Shown here piece by piece: positions 31,589 to 40,448 of a stretch of 64,000 nt of DNA. Where the stretch lies: the NCBI GenBank assembly GCA_041392785.1, contig JAWKLK010000009.1:124001-188000 (forward strand), in the 5' to 3' direction. This stretch comes from OLB9 sp041392785 (GTDB lineage: Bacteria > Bacteroidota > Bacteroidia > Chitinophagales > Saprospiraceae). The stretch's first letter is position 1. Each line of letters opens with the position of its first letter. Below the pieces are notes generated by a model. The model was not told where the DNA came from, ran no database searches, and worked only from the letters and a program-made list of their open reading frames with translations. The position numbers and the translations under genes were made by a program.

Positions 31589-32689
31589 CTAGTGCATCAA
31601 GGAACTGTATTCACTAAACAAGGCATCTGCTGTAACTTTTGAAGAAAAGTTTTTCCATACATATTGACGGCCATCCACAGACAATCGATGGTGGATCTTT
31701 TTATCATGAATTGAGAGCATGGCTTTTTGCAAAGCACTTACATCATTTGGCTGGGCGTATAAAGCACCTGGTCCCGAGGCCTCAGGAAGTGATGATACAT
31801 CTGAAGTAATGACAGGAATACCAGAAAAAAGAGATTCGATCAATGGTATGCCAAACCCTTCGTATATAGATGGATAGACAAGACACAGGGATGATTTATA
31901 ATATTCTAATAATTCTGAATTTGAAAGAGCATTGAGAAATTTGAATTTATCTTTCAGTCCATAATATTCTATCATTTTATCCACTTTTTGTCTGTATTCT
32001 TTCGGCCCATTACCAATTACAACAAATGGCAACTGAAATTCTTTTGGTAATTTACTGTAAGCAAAAACTATATTGAGCAAACCTTTTCTCTCTATGATAG
32101 AGCCCACGTACAAATAATAATTTCCTAATGCTGAATCTTTTTCAGCTTCCACTTGAAAATCAGTACTACAAGATTGATATACTACTGAAATTTTATTTTC
32201 ATTTATTTTATAAAGTCGCTTTAAATCTGTTGCAGTACTTTGACTTATAGCTATAATTTTGTCAGCTCTTACTGCTGCTGATTTATATTTTAGGGCATAC
32301 ATATTTCTATCCCAACAATTAAACTGTTTCGGATATATATTGTAAATGAGGTCATGAAATGTTACAACTTTTTTTATCGATGATTTCAGCCCAAAAGGAA
32401 GTTCATGGCTCAGTCCGTGATAGATATCAGGTTGAATCTCATTAATTAGGCCAGACATTCCTATTTCGCGCCACATAGGATAAGAAATCTTAGGAACATG
32501 TATCTTGAATCGGTTTTCTTCTAAAAAAAATGAAGTTTCATCATTCACATGGATCTTTGGGGTAAATAGATGGATATCAATATCTGGATAATATGTATGA
32601 AGATTTTTCACCAATGTCCTACTATAATTACCTAATCCGGTGAAATTATTAAACAATCTCTTAGCATCAAACGCTAATCTCATAATCAA
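31589..32689 (-). CDS. GT4-family glycosyltransferase (GT-B fold)
   Basis: A 366-residue enzyme. The N-terminal Rossmann half begins RLAFDAKRLFNNFTGLGNYSR, with the GxGxY-type acceptor loop. The C-terminal half has LYVGSIIERKGLLNIV and the E-x7-E nucleotide-sugar motif EGFGIPLIE, then LFSGIPVITSDVSSLPE. There is no signal peptide. It probably adds a hexose to a polysaccharide or lipid. It starts one base after the anmK stop, so the two genes are co-transcribed, though no functional link is obvious. Confidence 0.9.
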   Translation of the reverse strand: MIMRLAFDAKRLFNNFTGLGNYSRTLVKNLHTYYPDIDIHLFTPKIHVNDETSFFLEENRFKIHVPKISYPMWREIGMSGLINEIQPDIYHGLSHELPFGLKSSIKKVVTFHDLIYNIYPKQFNCWDRNMYALKYKSAAVRADKIIAISQSTATDLKRLYKINENKISVVYQSCSTDFQVEAEKDSALGNYYLYVGSIIERKGLLNIVFAYSKLPKEFQLPFVVIGNGPKEYRQKVDKMIEYYGLKDKFKFLNALSNSELLEYYKSSLCLVYPSIYEGFGIPLIESLFSGIPVITSDVSSLPEASGPGALYAQPNDVSALQKAMLSIHDKKIHHRLSVDGRQYVWKNFSSKVTADALFSEYSSLMH

Positions 32690-33877
32690 TTAATTTGGCA
32701 AAGACAATTTACCCATAGTGACATTTGGAATATAGGGATTATCCACAAATGTTTTCCCCTCTGAACACAAAAATTCATTTGCCAATATCGCAAATAATAC
32801 AGCTTCTTTTGCATCCGGACTAATTCCCAATTCTTGAGTACTTCTTATATGGTTGATATTAAGCAAATCTTTTATATGCTGCATCAAAGTAAGATTATAA
32901 ATACCACCACCACTTACAAAAACTTCAATGTTGTCTTCATGGATGCAAGATTGAATAGCCTGTGACAAAGCCCAAGCAGAATAGTAAGTCAAAGTGGCCA
33001 ATACATCAATATTATTTATTTCAACACCTTCGATACATGATTTTACAAAGTCCAAATGAAAAGTCTCCGGGCCTGTAGACTTAGGAAATGGTACAGTAAA
33101 AAATTCATTTGATTTTAAAGCTGACAATAATTCTTCATGAATTTTGCCTTGTGCTGCTATACTACCATCTCGGTCAAATGGATACCCAAATTTTTCCATA
33201 GTCCACGCATCTAAAAGTGTATTAGCGGGTCCTGCATCAGTGACAAAAACTTTTTCAAATCTATTACCACTGGGAAGAAAAGTAAAATTACTTATACCGC
33301 CTAAGTTGATCAAAACCCTTGACACAGAATGATGCGAAAAAAGACAATAATCTCCATAAACAGCGAGTGGTGCGCCTTGTCCACCGTAAGCAATGTGTTT
33401 TTGTCTAAAATCTCCTATAACTGGCAACCGAGTCAACGAGGCTAGATGGTCATTTTCGCATATTTGCAACGTAGCATTTATCTTCCAAGGGATTCTGTTA
33501 TCATGTTTTGGAATATGCATGATAGTTTGTCCATGGCTGGCTATACAAGAAATGTCTCCCCTTTCTATCTTACTATTCACTAAAAAATCATTAATCAATT
33601 GTGCATGCTTGACCGCAATCATTTTGTGCAATGCAGTGAGAAATGGCAGTCTGACATATTCCTTTGAAAATACTGCTCTTATATCATCTTTAAAACTTTG
33701 ATGATATTGCTGACTCTCAAAAGCAATTACTTCCACCCTAGTCTTGGTGCCATATCCAGAAATCCTGCACAAAACCATATCCAATCCATCTAAAGATGTA
33801 CCTGACATCAATCCAAGAATAATTCTTGAATTTGAGTTTGCGCTACAAATTATTTTATAAAGCGATGGATTCATCAT
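32690..33877 (-). CDS. anmK: Anhydro-N-acetylmuramic acid kinase AnmK
   Basis: A 395-residue peptidoglycan-recycling kinase that opens and phosphorylates 1,6-anhydroMurNAc to MurNAc-6-phosphate. Family motifs are GLMSGTSLDGLDMVLC at about residues 22-37, ASHGQTIMHIP, GDFRQKHIAYGGQGAPL, LINLGGISNFT, DAGPANTLLDAW and VSGGGIYN. The length is normal (360-400). The start at 33877 leaves a 20-residue N-terminal extension. Confidence 0.95.
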   Translation of the reverse strand: MMNPSLYKIICSANSNSRIILGLMSGTSLDGLDMVLCRISGYGTKTRVEVIAFESQQYHQSFKDDIRAVFSKEYVRLPFLTALHKMIAVKHAQLINDFLVNSKIERGDISCIASHGQTIMHIPKHDNRIPWKINATLQICENDHLASLTRLPVIGDFRQKHIAYGGQGAPLAVYGDYCLFSHHSVSRVLINLGGISNFTFLPSGNRFEKVFVTDAGPANTLLDAWTMEKFGYPFDRDGSIAAQGKIHEELLSALKSNEFFTVPFPKSTGPETFHLDFVKSCIEGVEINNIDVLATLTYYSAWALSQAIQSCIHEDNIEVFVSGGGIYNLTLMQHIKDLLNINHIRSTQELGISPDAKEAVLFAILANEFLCSEGKTFVDNPYIPNVTMGKLSLPN

Positions 33878-34018
33878 GATGAAAATAAATCACAATATCC
33901 GAAAGTAAGTAATAAAAAAGAAAATCTGAAAGCAATAATCTTGTGAATATCAAAAAAAGGTAAAATTTATCACCCTTCATAAGTTTCAAAAATAACTTTT
34001 CATAGACTCATTGGCCTT

Positions 34019-34135
34019 CCAAGAAAATAATGCATTTATTACAAAAGCACATTTTTAGTTCGGTTTTTAAGAACTACAAATTCCTACAATATTTCATCGC
34101 AGTTATAAACTGCGATGAACGGAGTTATTTTTTAC
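34019..34135. repeat. Dispersed repeat, copy 1, with hairpins
   Basis: About 117 bases repeated at 35661-35777 with small changes. Both begin CCAAGAAAATAAT and contain TAGTTC...GAACTA and a second palindrome. In this copy the second palindrome is perfect: CATCGCAGTT, ATA, AACTGCGATG. Just before it, GACTCATTGGCCTTCC resembles the 3' end of the REP transposase gene, so this is probably a REP-type non-autonomous element. Confidence 0.6.
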
Positions 34136-34185
34136 AAAAGTGAACTTTTCTATTTTTTAGTAAGTTTAAATAATAAACAAAAATC

Positions 34186-34563
34186 ATGTCTATAATAAAA
34201 ATTCCACTTCTATTTATCGGTTCTAAAGTTTAGAAACATTTATACACTTTATATGACTCTGGAGCTAATCTATCTTGTATACATCCTGATGTACTCGAAG
34301 GTTTGGAGTTGCCAGTTTCATTGGGACGACCTAGATTTGTAGGTACAGGATCTGAAGGTCATTACATTGAAGTAAGTCAAAGAGTTAGTTTAGATTTTTA
34401 TATGGATGATATTTTATTATCTGACGAATTTTTGGTGATATCAGGGCTCAGTGAAGAAGTTATAATAGGAGCAGCTACCATGCAGAAATGGCGTATTAAA
34501 CTCGATTTTGAGCATGACAAAGCTATAGTAGACCCAAAGGTTGCAAAAATGCAACTGGTGTGA
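34186..34563 (+). pseudogene. Retropepsin-like aspartyl protease gene with one in-frame TAG
   Basis: From an ATG at 34186 the frame stays open to 34563 except for a TAG at codon 16. It reads MSIIKIPLLFIGSKV, stop, KHLYTLYDSGANLSCI, then SEEVIIGAATMQKWRIKLDF. LYDSGANLS is the D-S/T-G-A catalytic motif of single-domain retropepsin-like proteases, and IIGAATMQKWRIKLD is the conserved second half (IIG...L). The length (125 codons) is normal for the bacterial family. A downstream start would lose the catalytic Asp. The gene is therefore probably inactive, unless the TAG is an error or is read through. Confidence 0.7.
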
Positions 34564-34872
34564 ATTTTTTAAAGGTTTTAGTTAGTTAGATTCTCATGAA
34601 GTTTAAATGGAAACACTTCTTTAGGCGAACTTGATTTTAACCCAGATGTTTTATTTGCAAGCAGTTTTGTTTTGCATCAAACACCCGAATGGAATGTACT
34701 ACGCAAAGTCAATAGCTAGTCTATATATTTACTACCTTTTTTCATCTTTATAAGTTATTAGGTTTGGGAAACAAATAGTTTTAGATTCTTTATTCAGTGA
34801 AATCGTGGAAAAAATTTCTTCAGTCAATATTTTATCCTTAAGAGTTTGGGGAGAATAAGTTATTCTCAGCCA
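34564..34872. other. Intergenic region with a 17-bp palindrome
   Basis: No gene was recognised here; short open pieces suggest decayed sequence. GAGAATAA, G, TTATTCTC (34851-34867) is a perfect palindrome five bases beyond the stop of the leftward DUF2442 gene. It may act as a weak terminator or a binding site. Confidence 0.4.
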
Positions 34873-35178
34873 TTAAGATTGGGGTGTCTTTGATGAAATA
34901 GGGATAGATTTCATATAGGCAAAATCAGGACATATATCGTATTCACATGGTATATTACCACCTTCTTTAGTTTTCATTTCAGCTATGCCAAGCCAAAAAA
35001 TTTCACCACTATCTCCAATTCGGGCTTCTTTAAATTTTTCCCCCTCAAATACTTTTTTTGATAAAGGTCCATTTTTATCCATCACATCTTCAAGGTTCAA
35101 CATTCTCGTTTCTCCATTATCAAACTTGCATATGAGTATGTAAGGGTGCGAAACTTTTATCTCAACTATCTTTCTCAT
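34873..35178 (-). CDS. DUF2442 protein
   Basis: A 101-residue protein (EIKVSHPYILICKFDNGETR, LNLEDVMDK, GPLSKKVF, EIFWLGIAEM) with the pattern of DUF2442. The family is usually encoded beside a DUF4160 gene, as here, with the start overlapping the DUF4160 stop. The pair has been proposed to be a toxin-antitoxin-like module; activity is not established. The C-terminus (FAYMKSIPISSKTPQS) is longer than usual. Confidence 0.75.
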   Translation of the reverse strand: MRKIVEIKVSHPYILICKFDNGETRMLNLEDVMDKNGPLSKKVFEGEKFKEARIGDSGEIFWLGIAEMKTKEGGNIPCEYDICPDFAYMKSIPISSKTPQS

Positions 35179-35426
35179 TATTGTAAAGGGTCTATTTTGT
35201 GAAAATTTTTAGAAAACCACATTTCAATAAGTTCATCTTTGTGAATTTCTGCCCATGCGCTTACAAGTTTTAACTTACTAACAGGAAGATCGCCATCTAA
35301 AATCGACCCATTACTTATGAGAATATTTGCTTCAAATTCAGCATATTTAACTTTAAAATGAGGTGGATTATGATCATTAAAGAACATGTAAATAACTATT
35401 CCATAAAATCTGCTTATCTCTGGCAT
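35178..35426 (-). CDS. DUF4160 protein
   Basis: An 82-residue protein starting MPEISRFYGIVIYMFFNDHN, the DUF4160 signature, followed by PPHFKVKYAEFEA and WAEIHKDELIEMW. The start at the Met of MPEIS is preferred over one seven codons upstream because it matches the family. It is the upstream partner of the DUF2442 gene. A small stress module is possible but unproven. Confidence 0.8.
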   Translation of the reverse strand: MPEISRFYGIVIYMFFNDHNPPHFKVKYAEFEANILISNGSILDGDLPVSKLKLVSAWAEIHKDELIEMWFSKNFHKIDPLQ

Positions 35427-35500
35427 AAGATGTGAATTATAAAGCAAAGTTAACGATTTTTAAGTTAAAAATTGCCTTTTGTTTTATTACTTCCCCCGCT

Positions 35501-35523
35501 GCCGCAAGTTTGCAACTTGTGTC
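35501..35523. repeat. REP palindrome (second family)
   Basis: GCCGCAAGTT...AACTTGTGTC is an imperfect palindrome, also found at 51854-51876 next to a REP transposase gene. A half-copy (GCTGCCGCAAATC) follows at about 35532. Confidence 0.55.
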
Positions 35524-35607
35524 TTTATTACTTCCCCAGCTGCCGCAAATCAAACTAGAGCTTTAAGTATATGCAACTTGTACCTTTACTACTTTCTAAA
35601 GCCATTA

Positions 35608-35664
35608 ATAACTAAACTCATAACCTTCTAGACTCATAGGCCTATCTAAAATCTCAACATCCAA
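35608..35664 (-). pseudogene. 3' remnant of a REP-associated transposase
   Basis: The minus strand encodes LDVEILDRPMSLEGYEFSY and a stop. This matches the last residues of the transposase relic at 51893-52399 (LDVEILERPMSLEGYVFSYK). The rest of the gene is missing and the second dispersed repeat follows. Confidence 0.65.
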
Positions 35665-35777
35665 GAAAATAATACTTTTATTAGTAAGGCACCGTTTAGT
35701 TCGGTTTTTAAGAACTACAAATTTCTACAATATTGCATCGCAGAGATAAACTGCGAAGAACGGGTATTCTTTTATAA
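35661..35777. repeat. Dispersed repeat, copy 2
   Basis: Second copy of the repeat at 34019-34135: CCAAGAAAATAAT, then TTTAGTTCGG...GAACTAC and a palindrome that is imperfect here (CATCGCAGAG, ATA, AACTGCGAAG). It directly adjoins the transposase remnant. Confidence 0.6.
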
Positions 35778-35790
35778 AATTAAATCGTCA

Positions 35791-36534
35791 TTAACAAGCA
35801 TTTCGATCCAATATCAAAATGCCATTATCGAATGAATAATGAGTTCCCATAACATTAAAAAATTGAATATTTTTTATCTTTTCGTTTTCAAAAGTCTGTT
35901 TCAGTTTGTTTGAAACTATAAAAGTTGTAATTAAGAATGGTACACACAATAAATCCATTTCATATACAATCTGTTGAAATCCGATCTCTGGAAACCTAAA
36001 ATCACCCAAATTTGTAGCACCATTTGGATGCTTTATTGATGCATTTTCATTAATAAATCCAAGCATATCTTCTGCAGATCTAAACTTCACTGGTTGAAAA
36101 TAACCATGTCCATTGGGTTTATAACATATTTTAGAGTGGTCAAAGTCAATATACTTTGAGTAATCTTGAAGAAAAGCAAGAAAATAGCCATTGTATATAT
36201 TTCCTTTTTGTCTGTATTTTATAGGAAATAGTTGATATTCTGGTATATTGAGACTTTTAAAAATATCGATCATCTTATCACTGACGAATAAGAAATTTGG
36301 TCCAAAACCATTGTAGTGATTTGCAATATCATATCTCCCTTTGGATGTGTATAGTACATCTTCAAATGGATTGAAACTATATGGGATATAATCAAATACC
36401 AAAGTACTCATCATGTTAAATTCTCTCCAATAGTTTTGAAATTGTGTTCTTACATTTTGATATTCGTAAATGTCGATATTAACAGGACCTCCGAAGAAGC
36501 TATTTGTATGAAATGCATAAAAAAGTGTGTTCAT
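35791..36534 (-). CDS. Probable immunity protein (Imm11-like)
   Basis: A 247-residue soluble protein with no signal peptide. The layout (a leading beta-rich part, then EIGFQQIVYEMDLLCVPFLIT and FIVSNKLKQTFENEKIKNIQFF) recalls the Imm11/DUF1629 class, where a VSxxLKxxFE-xx-xxxxQFF stretch is typical. It lies at the downstream end of a toxin-tip cassette (tip 37809-38132, immunity 36709-37812). The family call is uncertain; the role as immunity protein rests on context. Confidence 0.5.
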   Translation of the reverse strand: MNTLFYAFHTNSFFGGPVNIDIYEYQNVRTQFQNYWREFNMMSTLVFDYIPYSFNPFEDVLYTSKGRYDIANHYNGFGPNFLFVSDKMIDIFKSLNIPEYQLFPIKYRQKGNIYNGYFLAFLQDYSKYIDFDHSKICYKPNGHGYFQPVKFRSAEDMLGFINENASIKHPNGATNLGDFRFPEIGFQQIVYEMDLLCVPFLITTFIVSNKLKQTFENEKIKNIQFFNVMGTHYSFDNGILILDRNAC

Positions 36535-36578
36535 TTTTCTTTAATTTTTAAAATACTCTGGATTTTTAATTTTATCTC

Positions 36579-36708
36579 TCATATTATTAAAATTATATAC
36601 GTGCCAATTAAATTTGAATTATTGTGCCTTGGCCAGTTGCCGTTGCATTTAATTTTTGTCAAACCTCCTTGATCGTCTAATAAATACCTTGCAAATTGGC
36701 GTCCAAAA
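36579..36708 (-). pseudogene. Possible orphan toxin-tip fragment
   Basis: Between two probable immunity genes an open stretch reads FGRQFARYLLDDQGGLTKIK and CNGNWPRHNNSNLIGTYI before a stop. It has no start codon of its own. Its place directly before the Imm11-like gene suggests the last residues of a lost toxin domain. This is a weak call. Confidence 0.25.
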
Positions 36709-37812
36709 TTAATACTCATCTAACTCAAAGACATACAAATCATATTTATCCATAGTTGTGGAGGCGGCATTAAGGTAAATCCTATTACCGTGCATTTTTA
36801 TCTCAGATCTATTTCCATTAGGTACACCATCAACGAAAGGAATTTTAATACTATCAATAAGTGTGGCGTCATCTTCCTTTAAAAGATATAAGTACTCCCA
36901 ATCAGTAAAAAAAAGATTTCCATTATGAATATTAAAAAATAGACTTTGATTATGAGAATTAATATTGCGAATATTTTCATCAGAGATGGAAGGGATGACA
37001 TCTGTAATTTTTTTGCAATAAATCTCAATTCCTGTATCTGCATCAGTACACCTAATGAAAGGAAAGTAATTTTGATCATAAATAAACTGGAAATATTTAT
37101 TGTCATATACCTTAAAGTTGTCATAACTATAAAATTCTTTATTAAAATCTTCATAAATTACTTCGCCCGACAGTGCATTTAAACACAAAATACCGTGGTT
37201 CATAACACTTAAGATACATTTTTCACTCACTAAAGTGCCTTTACCTGTATTCAAACTTGCAGGTAATGTATTCCCTAGACTGTCAAACCAATATTTGTCT
37301 TTTATGCTTTTATGCCACAATGGCTTACCATCTATTGCAGAAACACAATTTATCTTAAACCTGTCATTAAATTCATAGAAGAACAATAGATCATCATTAC
37401 CAAAAAAGAAAAAATAATTGGGATTATCAAACCTGTAGAGTAAATTTGTTCTGTGGATGTCATCGTACACTTCTGTACCAACTAATAGCTCATTTGAGAA
37501 TACTCTAAATAAGTACCTTTTTGATATTATCTGAGATAATAAAATATTTTTATTATCAAGTAATAAAAATGGTTTGCTATTTCCTTTTGTAACAATATAG
37601 AATTGCTCATATTTTTGATATGCCAAAATTTCATCATTTGGGGCCATAGCATATGTGTAAAACTTTAAATTGTCTTCATGAAGTTTATAAATATTTGAAT
37701 GGTAATCCTCAAAATATACCGCAGCAATTTTCGAATCTCTATATATGTACAACATCCCAACTGCATTGAGATTGAACCAAAAAATATATTCTTTAACATC
37801 AACGACTTTCAT
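36709..37812 (-). CDS. Probable immunity protein, beta-propeller-like
   Basis: A 367-residue soluble protein made of repeated strands with PQQ-propeller-like wording (INCVSAIDGKPLWHKSI, CLNALSGEVIYEDFN, CTDADTGIEIYCKKI, YLLKEDDATLIDSIK). Its ATG overlaps the stop of the nuclease toxin tip (37809) as ATGA. This is the classic arrangement of a toxin with its cognate immunity gene. I infer that it neutralises that nuclease. No export signal is present. Confidence 0.6.
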   Translation of the reverse strand: MKVVDVKEYIFWFNLNAVGMLYIYRDSKIAAVYFEDYHSNIYKLHEDNLKFYTYAMAPNDEILAYQKYEQFYIVTKGNSKPFLLLDNKNILLSQIISKRYLFRVFSNELLVGTEVYDDIHRTNLLYRFDNPNYFFFFGNDDLLFFYEFNDRFKINCVSAIDGKPLWHKSIKDKYWFDSLGNTLPASLNTGKGTLVSEKCILSVMNHGILCLNALSGEVIYEDFNKEFYSYDNFKVYDNKYFQFIYDQNYFPFIRCTDADTGIEIYCKKITDVIPSISDENIRNINSHNQSLFFNIHNGNLFFTDWEYLYLLKEDDATLIDSIKIPFVDGVPNGNRSEIKMHGNRIYLNAASTTMDKYDLYVFELDEY

Positions 37813-38132
37813 ATACCTTTAAACATAAACTGTGAATAATACGAATCAACAAAATTAATAATATCTGAATCAGGGATATTTACATCTACAGTTCCAAACC
37901 AATGTAAACGTTGAGCTGGTGACATATTATCAACCAATTTAGTTTTATTTGAGATCAGCATACTTTTTAGCGTAGCGGTATCTGGTTTATATCTAGCCCA
38001 GTAATATGGCATTTTATTAATATCTGTTCCAACTTCATTAAGCTTAGCTACCATTTGTGCCACCAATTGAGGCTCAAAACCACCCAACATCTGAGACCAA
38101 CTTTTACACTCGATGTGTATTCCGTTAACATA
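37809..38132 (-). pseudogene. Orphan C-terminal tip of a polymorphic nuclease toxin
   Basis: The frame is open for 107 residues from the junction at 38132: YVNGIHIECKSWSQMLGG, then QLVAQMVAKLNEVGTDI and RLHWFGTVDVNIPDSDI. IHIECKSW is the E-x-K strand of PD-(D/E)XK-type nuclease toxins; the preceding acidic residue and all delivery domains are absent. The upstream sequence is the 5' fragment of a REP transposase gene, in another frame. The stop overlaps the next gene as ATGA. The only internal Met start, 17 codons in, would remove the E-x-K motif. Confidence 0.65.
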
Positions 38133-38277
38133 GCCCTTTGTATTTTCTACAATAAGTAAAACTGTCCAAAATGGTACCCCTATAAACTTTTCGAGTAAAA
38201 ATATCTACCCAATCAACTACTTGAAAAGTGAGATAGTAAGATCCTGCCTTATCATAAATTTGGTATCCAGTGCTCAT
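38133..38277 (-). pseudogene. 5' fragment of a REP-associated Y1 transposase
   Basis: From an ATG at 38277 it reads MSTGYQIYDKAGSYYLTFQV and so on to RKYKGL, almost identical to the first 50 residues of the REPtron copies at 46.5 and 50.5 kb, then breaks off at 38132/38133. The HVH catalytic part is missing. The break lies exactly where the nuclease toxin tip begins. Confidence 0.8.
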
Positions 38278-38346
38278 ATAATGCAAAGGTATTATTTATT
38301 TTTATGGCAAGTGCCAAGATTTATGGCAAAGCCATAACAACACTAC

Positions 38347-38367
38347 GACGTAGGCGCACCCTACGCC
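38347..38367. repeat. REP palindrome
   Basis: GACGTAGGC...CTACGCC hairpin, the same outer REP that bounds both REPtron copies (right-hand ends at 46592 and 50550). It marks the end of the truncated REPtron. Confidence 0.75.
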
Positions 38368-38401
38368 GAACTGGGGGATAGAATCGGTAACAGACTGTGT
38401 A

Positions 38402-39805
38402 TTAATCCATTCCCTTTACAAATTTCAAGCTAGTAGATCGTCCTGATTCATCATCAAGCGTCACAAAATATAGACCTGAAGGCAAGTTACTTATATTGAT
38501 GCTCTCATTCGGCTGTACTCGTTTGCTAGAGACGAGACTACCTGTAGATGACCAAATATTGGTATCCATCGGCTTAGTATTGTTAAATTGTATATAGTCT
38601 GAAGCAGGATTGGGGTAAGTAATTACATTTTGAAAATATTCGGTTGTTGGAGTACTTGTTGCTTTTAATCTATTTTCTATCCAAATCTTCCTCGTCCCAT
38701 GGATGAAATCTTGATCGCCATCGTTATCCATGTCTGCCAATAATAATACCTCTACATCTGCCTGTGGTGAAAAATCTAATACTTTAATTTCTGTAAATGC
38801 CAACTCATTGATATTTCCATTGGATATAAAAGCAGATAAACTGCCAGGGAGTAAATCTGAGTGATGATCTAATTTTACAATAAGGTCGTAATCACCATCA
38901 CTATCAATATCTAGAACATTAAAAGCTTCATAATACCAAGGTCTATTAAGTAAATTTTTAAACTCAAATTTATTATTAAGTTGTAAATCATTAATCCACA
39001 AATCTATTTGATATTTAGTAACACCCTGTTCTCCACTTATTAAGATATCTATGTCACCATCCTTATCGAAATCAACTACTTGCATATCTCTATAGTCGTA
39101 CTTTTCAGAAATAACTAAGGGTTTAAAACTTTGGCCTTCATTAAAATATAACATAAGACCTTTTTTTTGAGCAAACAATGATCCTGCTACTATATCCAAC
39201 TTGCCATCATTATTGAAATCAGCAACTTTTATTTTACTTAAATTTGCTTCTTCAGGTGATGGTTTAATATAATCTACTTCATATTCAATAAATGTAGTAT
39301 TTCGGTTATAAAAAACTTTAATTCTTCCTGAATTGTCACCAACTAAAATATCCATTTTCCCATCATTATCAAAATCAGCACCAATCAAATTTGGATAATT
39401 GGTTGTAAAATCTATTGATAAGGGCAATATTTCAAATGAAAAATTTCCTGGAGTGCTATTATTTGTGATGATGATTAACTTGTCGTTTCTCGAAGCTAAA
39501 ATGTCCAAATCCCCATCGCCATCCATATCAGACAAAGATATGACAGCTCGATAAGAGCTTATGGGCACAATACTCGTTGATTTTAAATTGATAGGAGATG
39601 TTCCGTCATGATAATAAATATGCATTTTGTCAACAGAATTTGTAACAATATCTATATTACCATCACCATCCATGTCTCCTACTGCAGAATAACCATCACC
39701 TCCTGGCACTGATTTATAATCGTGGGTGACAAAATCTTGGCCAAAAATTACAGTAGAATAAATGGTACAAAAAACTAATAGAAAAAATAATTTTGTTGTG
39801 TTCAT
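38402..39805 (-). CDS. Secreted FG-GAP/VCBS-repeat protein with T9SS sorting domain
   Basis: A 467-residue protein. A signal peptide (LFFLLVFCTIYSTVIFGQ) is followed by at least six FG-GAP/VCBS blades with calcium-type loops (DMDGDGNIDIV, DFDNDGKMDIL, DFNNDGKLDIV, DFDKDGDIDIL, DIDSDGDYDLI). A type A sorting domain closes it (TYPNPASDYIQFNN, SNLPSGLYFVTL). It is probably an exported propeller, perhaps for adhesion. It ends a toxin-tip/immunity cassette, as does its relative at 43415-44809. Confidence 0.88.
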   Translation of the reverse strand: MNTTKLFFLLVFCTIYSTVIFGQDFVTHDYKSVPGGDGYSAVGDMDGDGNIDIVTNSVDKMHIYYHDGTSPINLKSTSIVPISSYRAVISLSDMDGDGDLDILASRNDKLIIITNNSTPGNFSFEILPLSIDFTTNYPNLIGADFDNDGKMDILVGDNSGRIKVFYNRNTTFIEYEVDYIKPSPEEANLSKIKVADFNNDGKLDIVAGSLFAQKKGLMLYFNEGQSFKPLVISEKYDYRDMQVVDFDKDGDIDILISGEQGVTKYQIDLWINDLQLNNKFEFKNLLNRPWYYEAFNVLDIDSDGDYDLIVKLDHHSDLLPGSLSAFISNGNINELAFTEIKVLDFSPQADVEVLLLADMDNDGDQDFIHGTRKIWIENRLKATSTPTTEYFQNVITYPNPASDYIQFNNTKPMDTNIWSSTGSLVSSKRVQPNESINISNLPSGLYFVTLDDESGRSTSLKFVKGMD

Positions 39806-39834
39806 TTTGTATAATTTATATTTAATAAAAATAA

Positions 39835-40425
39835 CTATCTTAGGATCAATCTCGACTCAATATACCAATTTGGTTGCTCAAAATATTGAACATTTAACTT
39901 TTGTTTCATGATACCTGTCAGGATATCTTCGGGTGTCATGCCCAGCTTTTTTGCTGTTTTGATGATGGACTTTTGATTCACATCCATTGTTTTCTTTTGT
40001 GTGCCAAAGATATCGTGTCCTTCACCTTCTGAAGTAAAACGACCATATACAAATTTGCCTTTTGAAGACCAGGCGAGTGAAGCTATCTGTTCATCATCAT
40101 TGTTGTACTCAAAGTATGCAGCTATGCCAAATGCCTTGCTTAGTTTGTTCAGTACGTCCTGTAGATGTGTCGTATGATGATCTTCTTTGGCAAGGTAAGT
40201 CTGGAGATCAGGATAAGCTATGTAAGGCACATTGCACCCAAAGATGATCGTATGACCAGTAAAAGTTGCTATTGCTATGGTTTTTACTCTTTGTACATCG
40301 TCGATGATGGAGGTGATGTTGCTTTCTTTGATATCTGGCTGAATGCCTAAGATATTCAGCACTTGTGATACATTATCTGTAGGGATGTAAAACCATCGGC
40401 ATTGGCCATCTATGGCTCTTATCAC
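39835..40425 (-). CDS. Hypothetical protein, possible immunity protein
   Basis: A 196-residue protein from a GTG at 40425 (MIRAIDGQCRWFYIPTDNVS). The frame is open for about a dozen codons further upstream (TDAIKLNNDQKY) but offers no ATG, while a ribosome-binding-like GAGGAAAC and an ATG in another frame lie at about 40465. The true start may therefore be lost to a slip. There is no signal peptide and the fold is unknown. It lies directly after a probable immunity gene in the Hint-toxin cassette. Confidence 0.5.
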   Translation of the reverse strand: MIRAIDGQCRWFYIPTDNVSQVLNILGIQPDIKESNITSIIDDVQRVKTIAIATFTGHTIIFGCNVPYIAYPDLQTYLAKEDHHTTHLQDVLNKLSKAFGIAAYFEYNNDDEQIASLAWSSKGKFVYGRFTSEGEGHDIFGTQKKTMDVNQKSIIKTAKKLGMTPEDILTGIMKQKLNVQYFEQPNWYIESRLILR

Positions 40426-40448
40426 GTACTTTTGATCATTGTTGAGTT

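Noticed and set aside
38098..38277. Toxin frame continuing upstream through the transposase sequence
   Set aside because: The frame is open by chance (TVLLIVENTK), but the nucleotide sequence is that of the REP transposase found twice more, so it is not native toxin.
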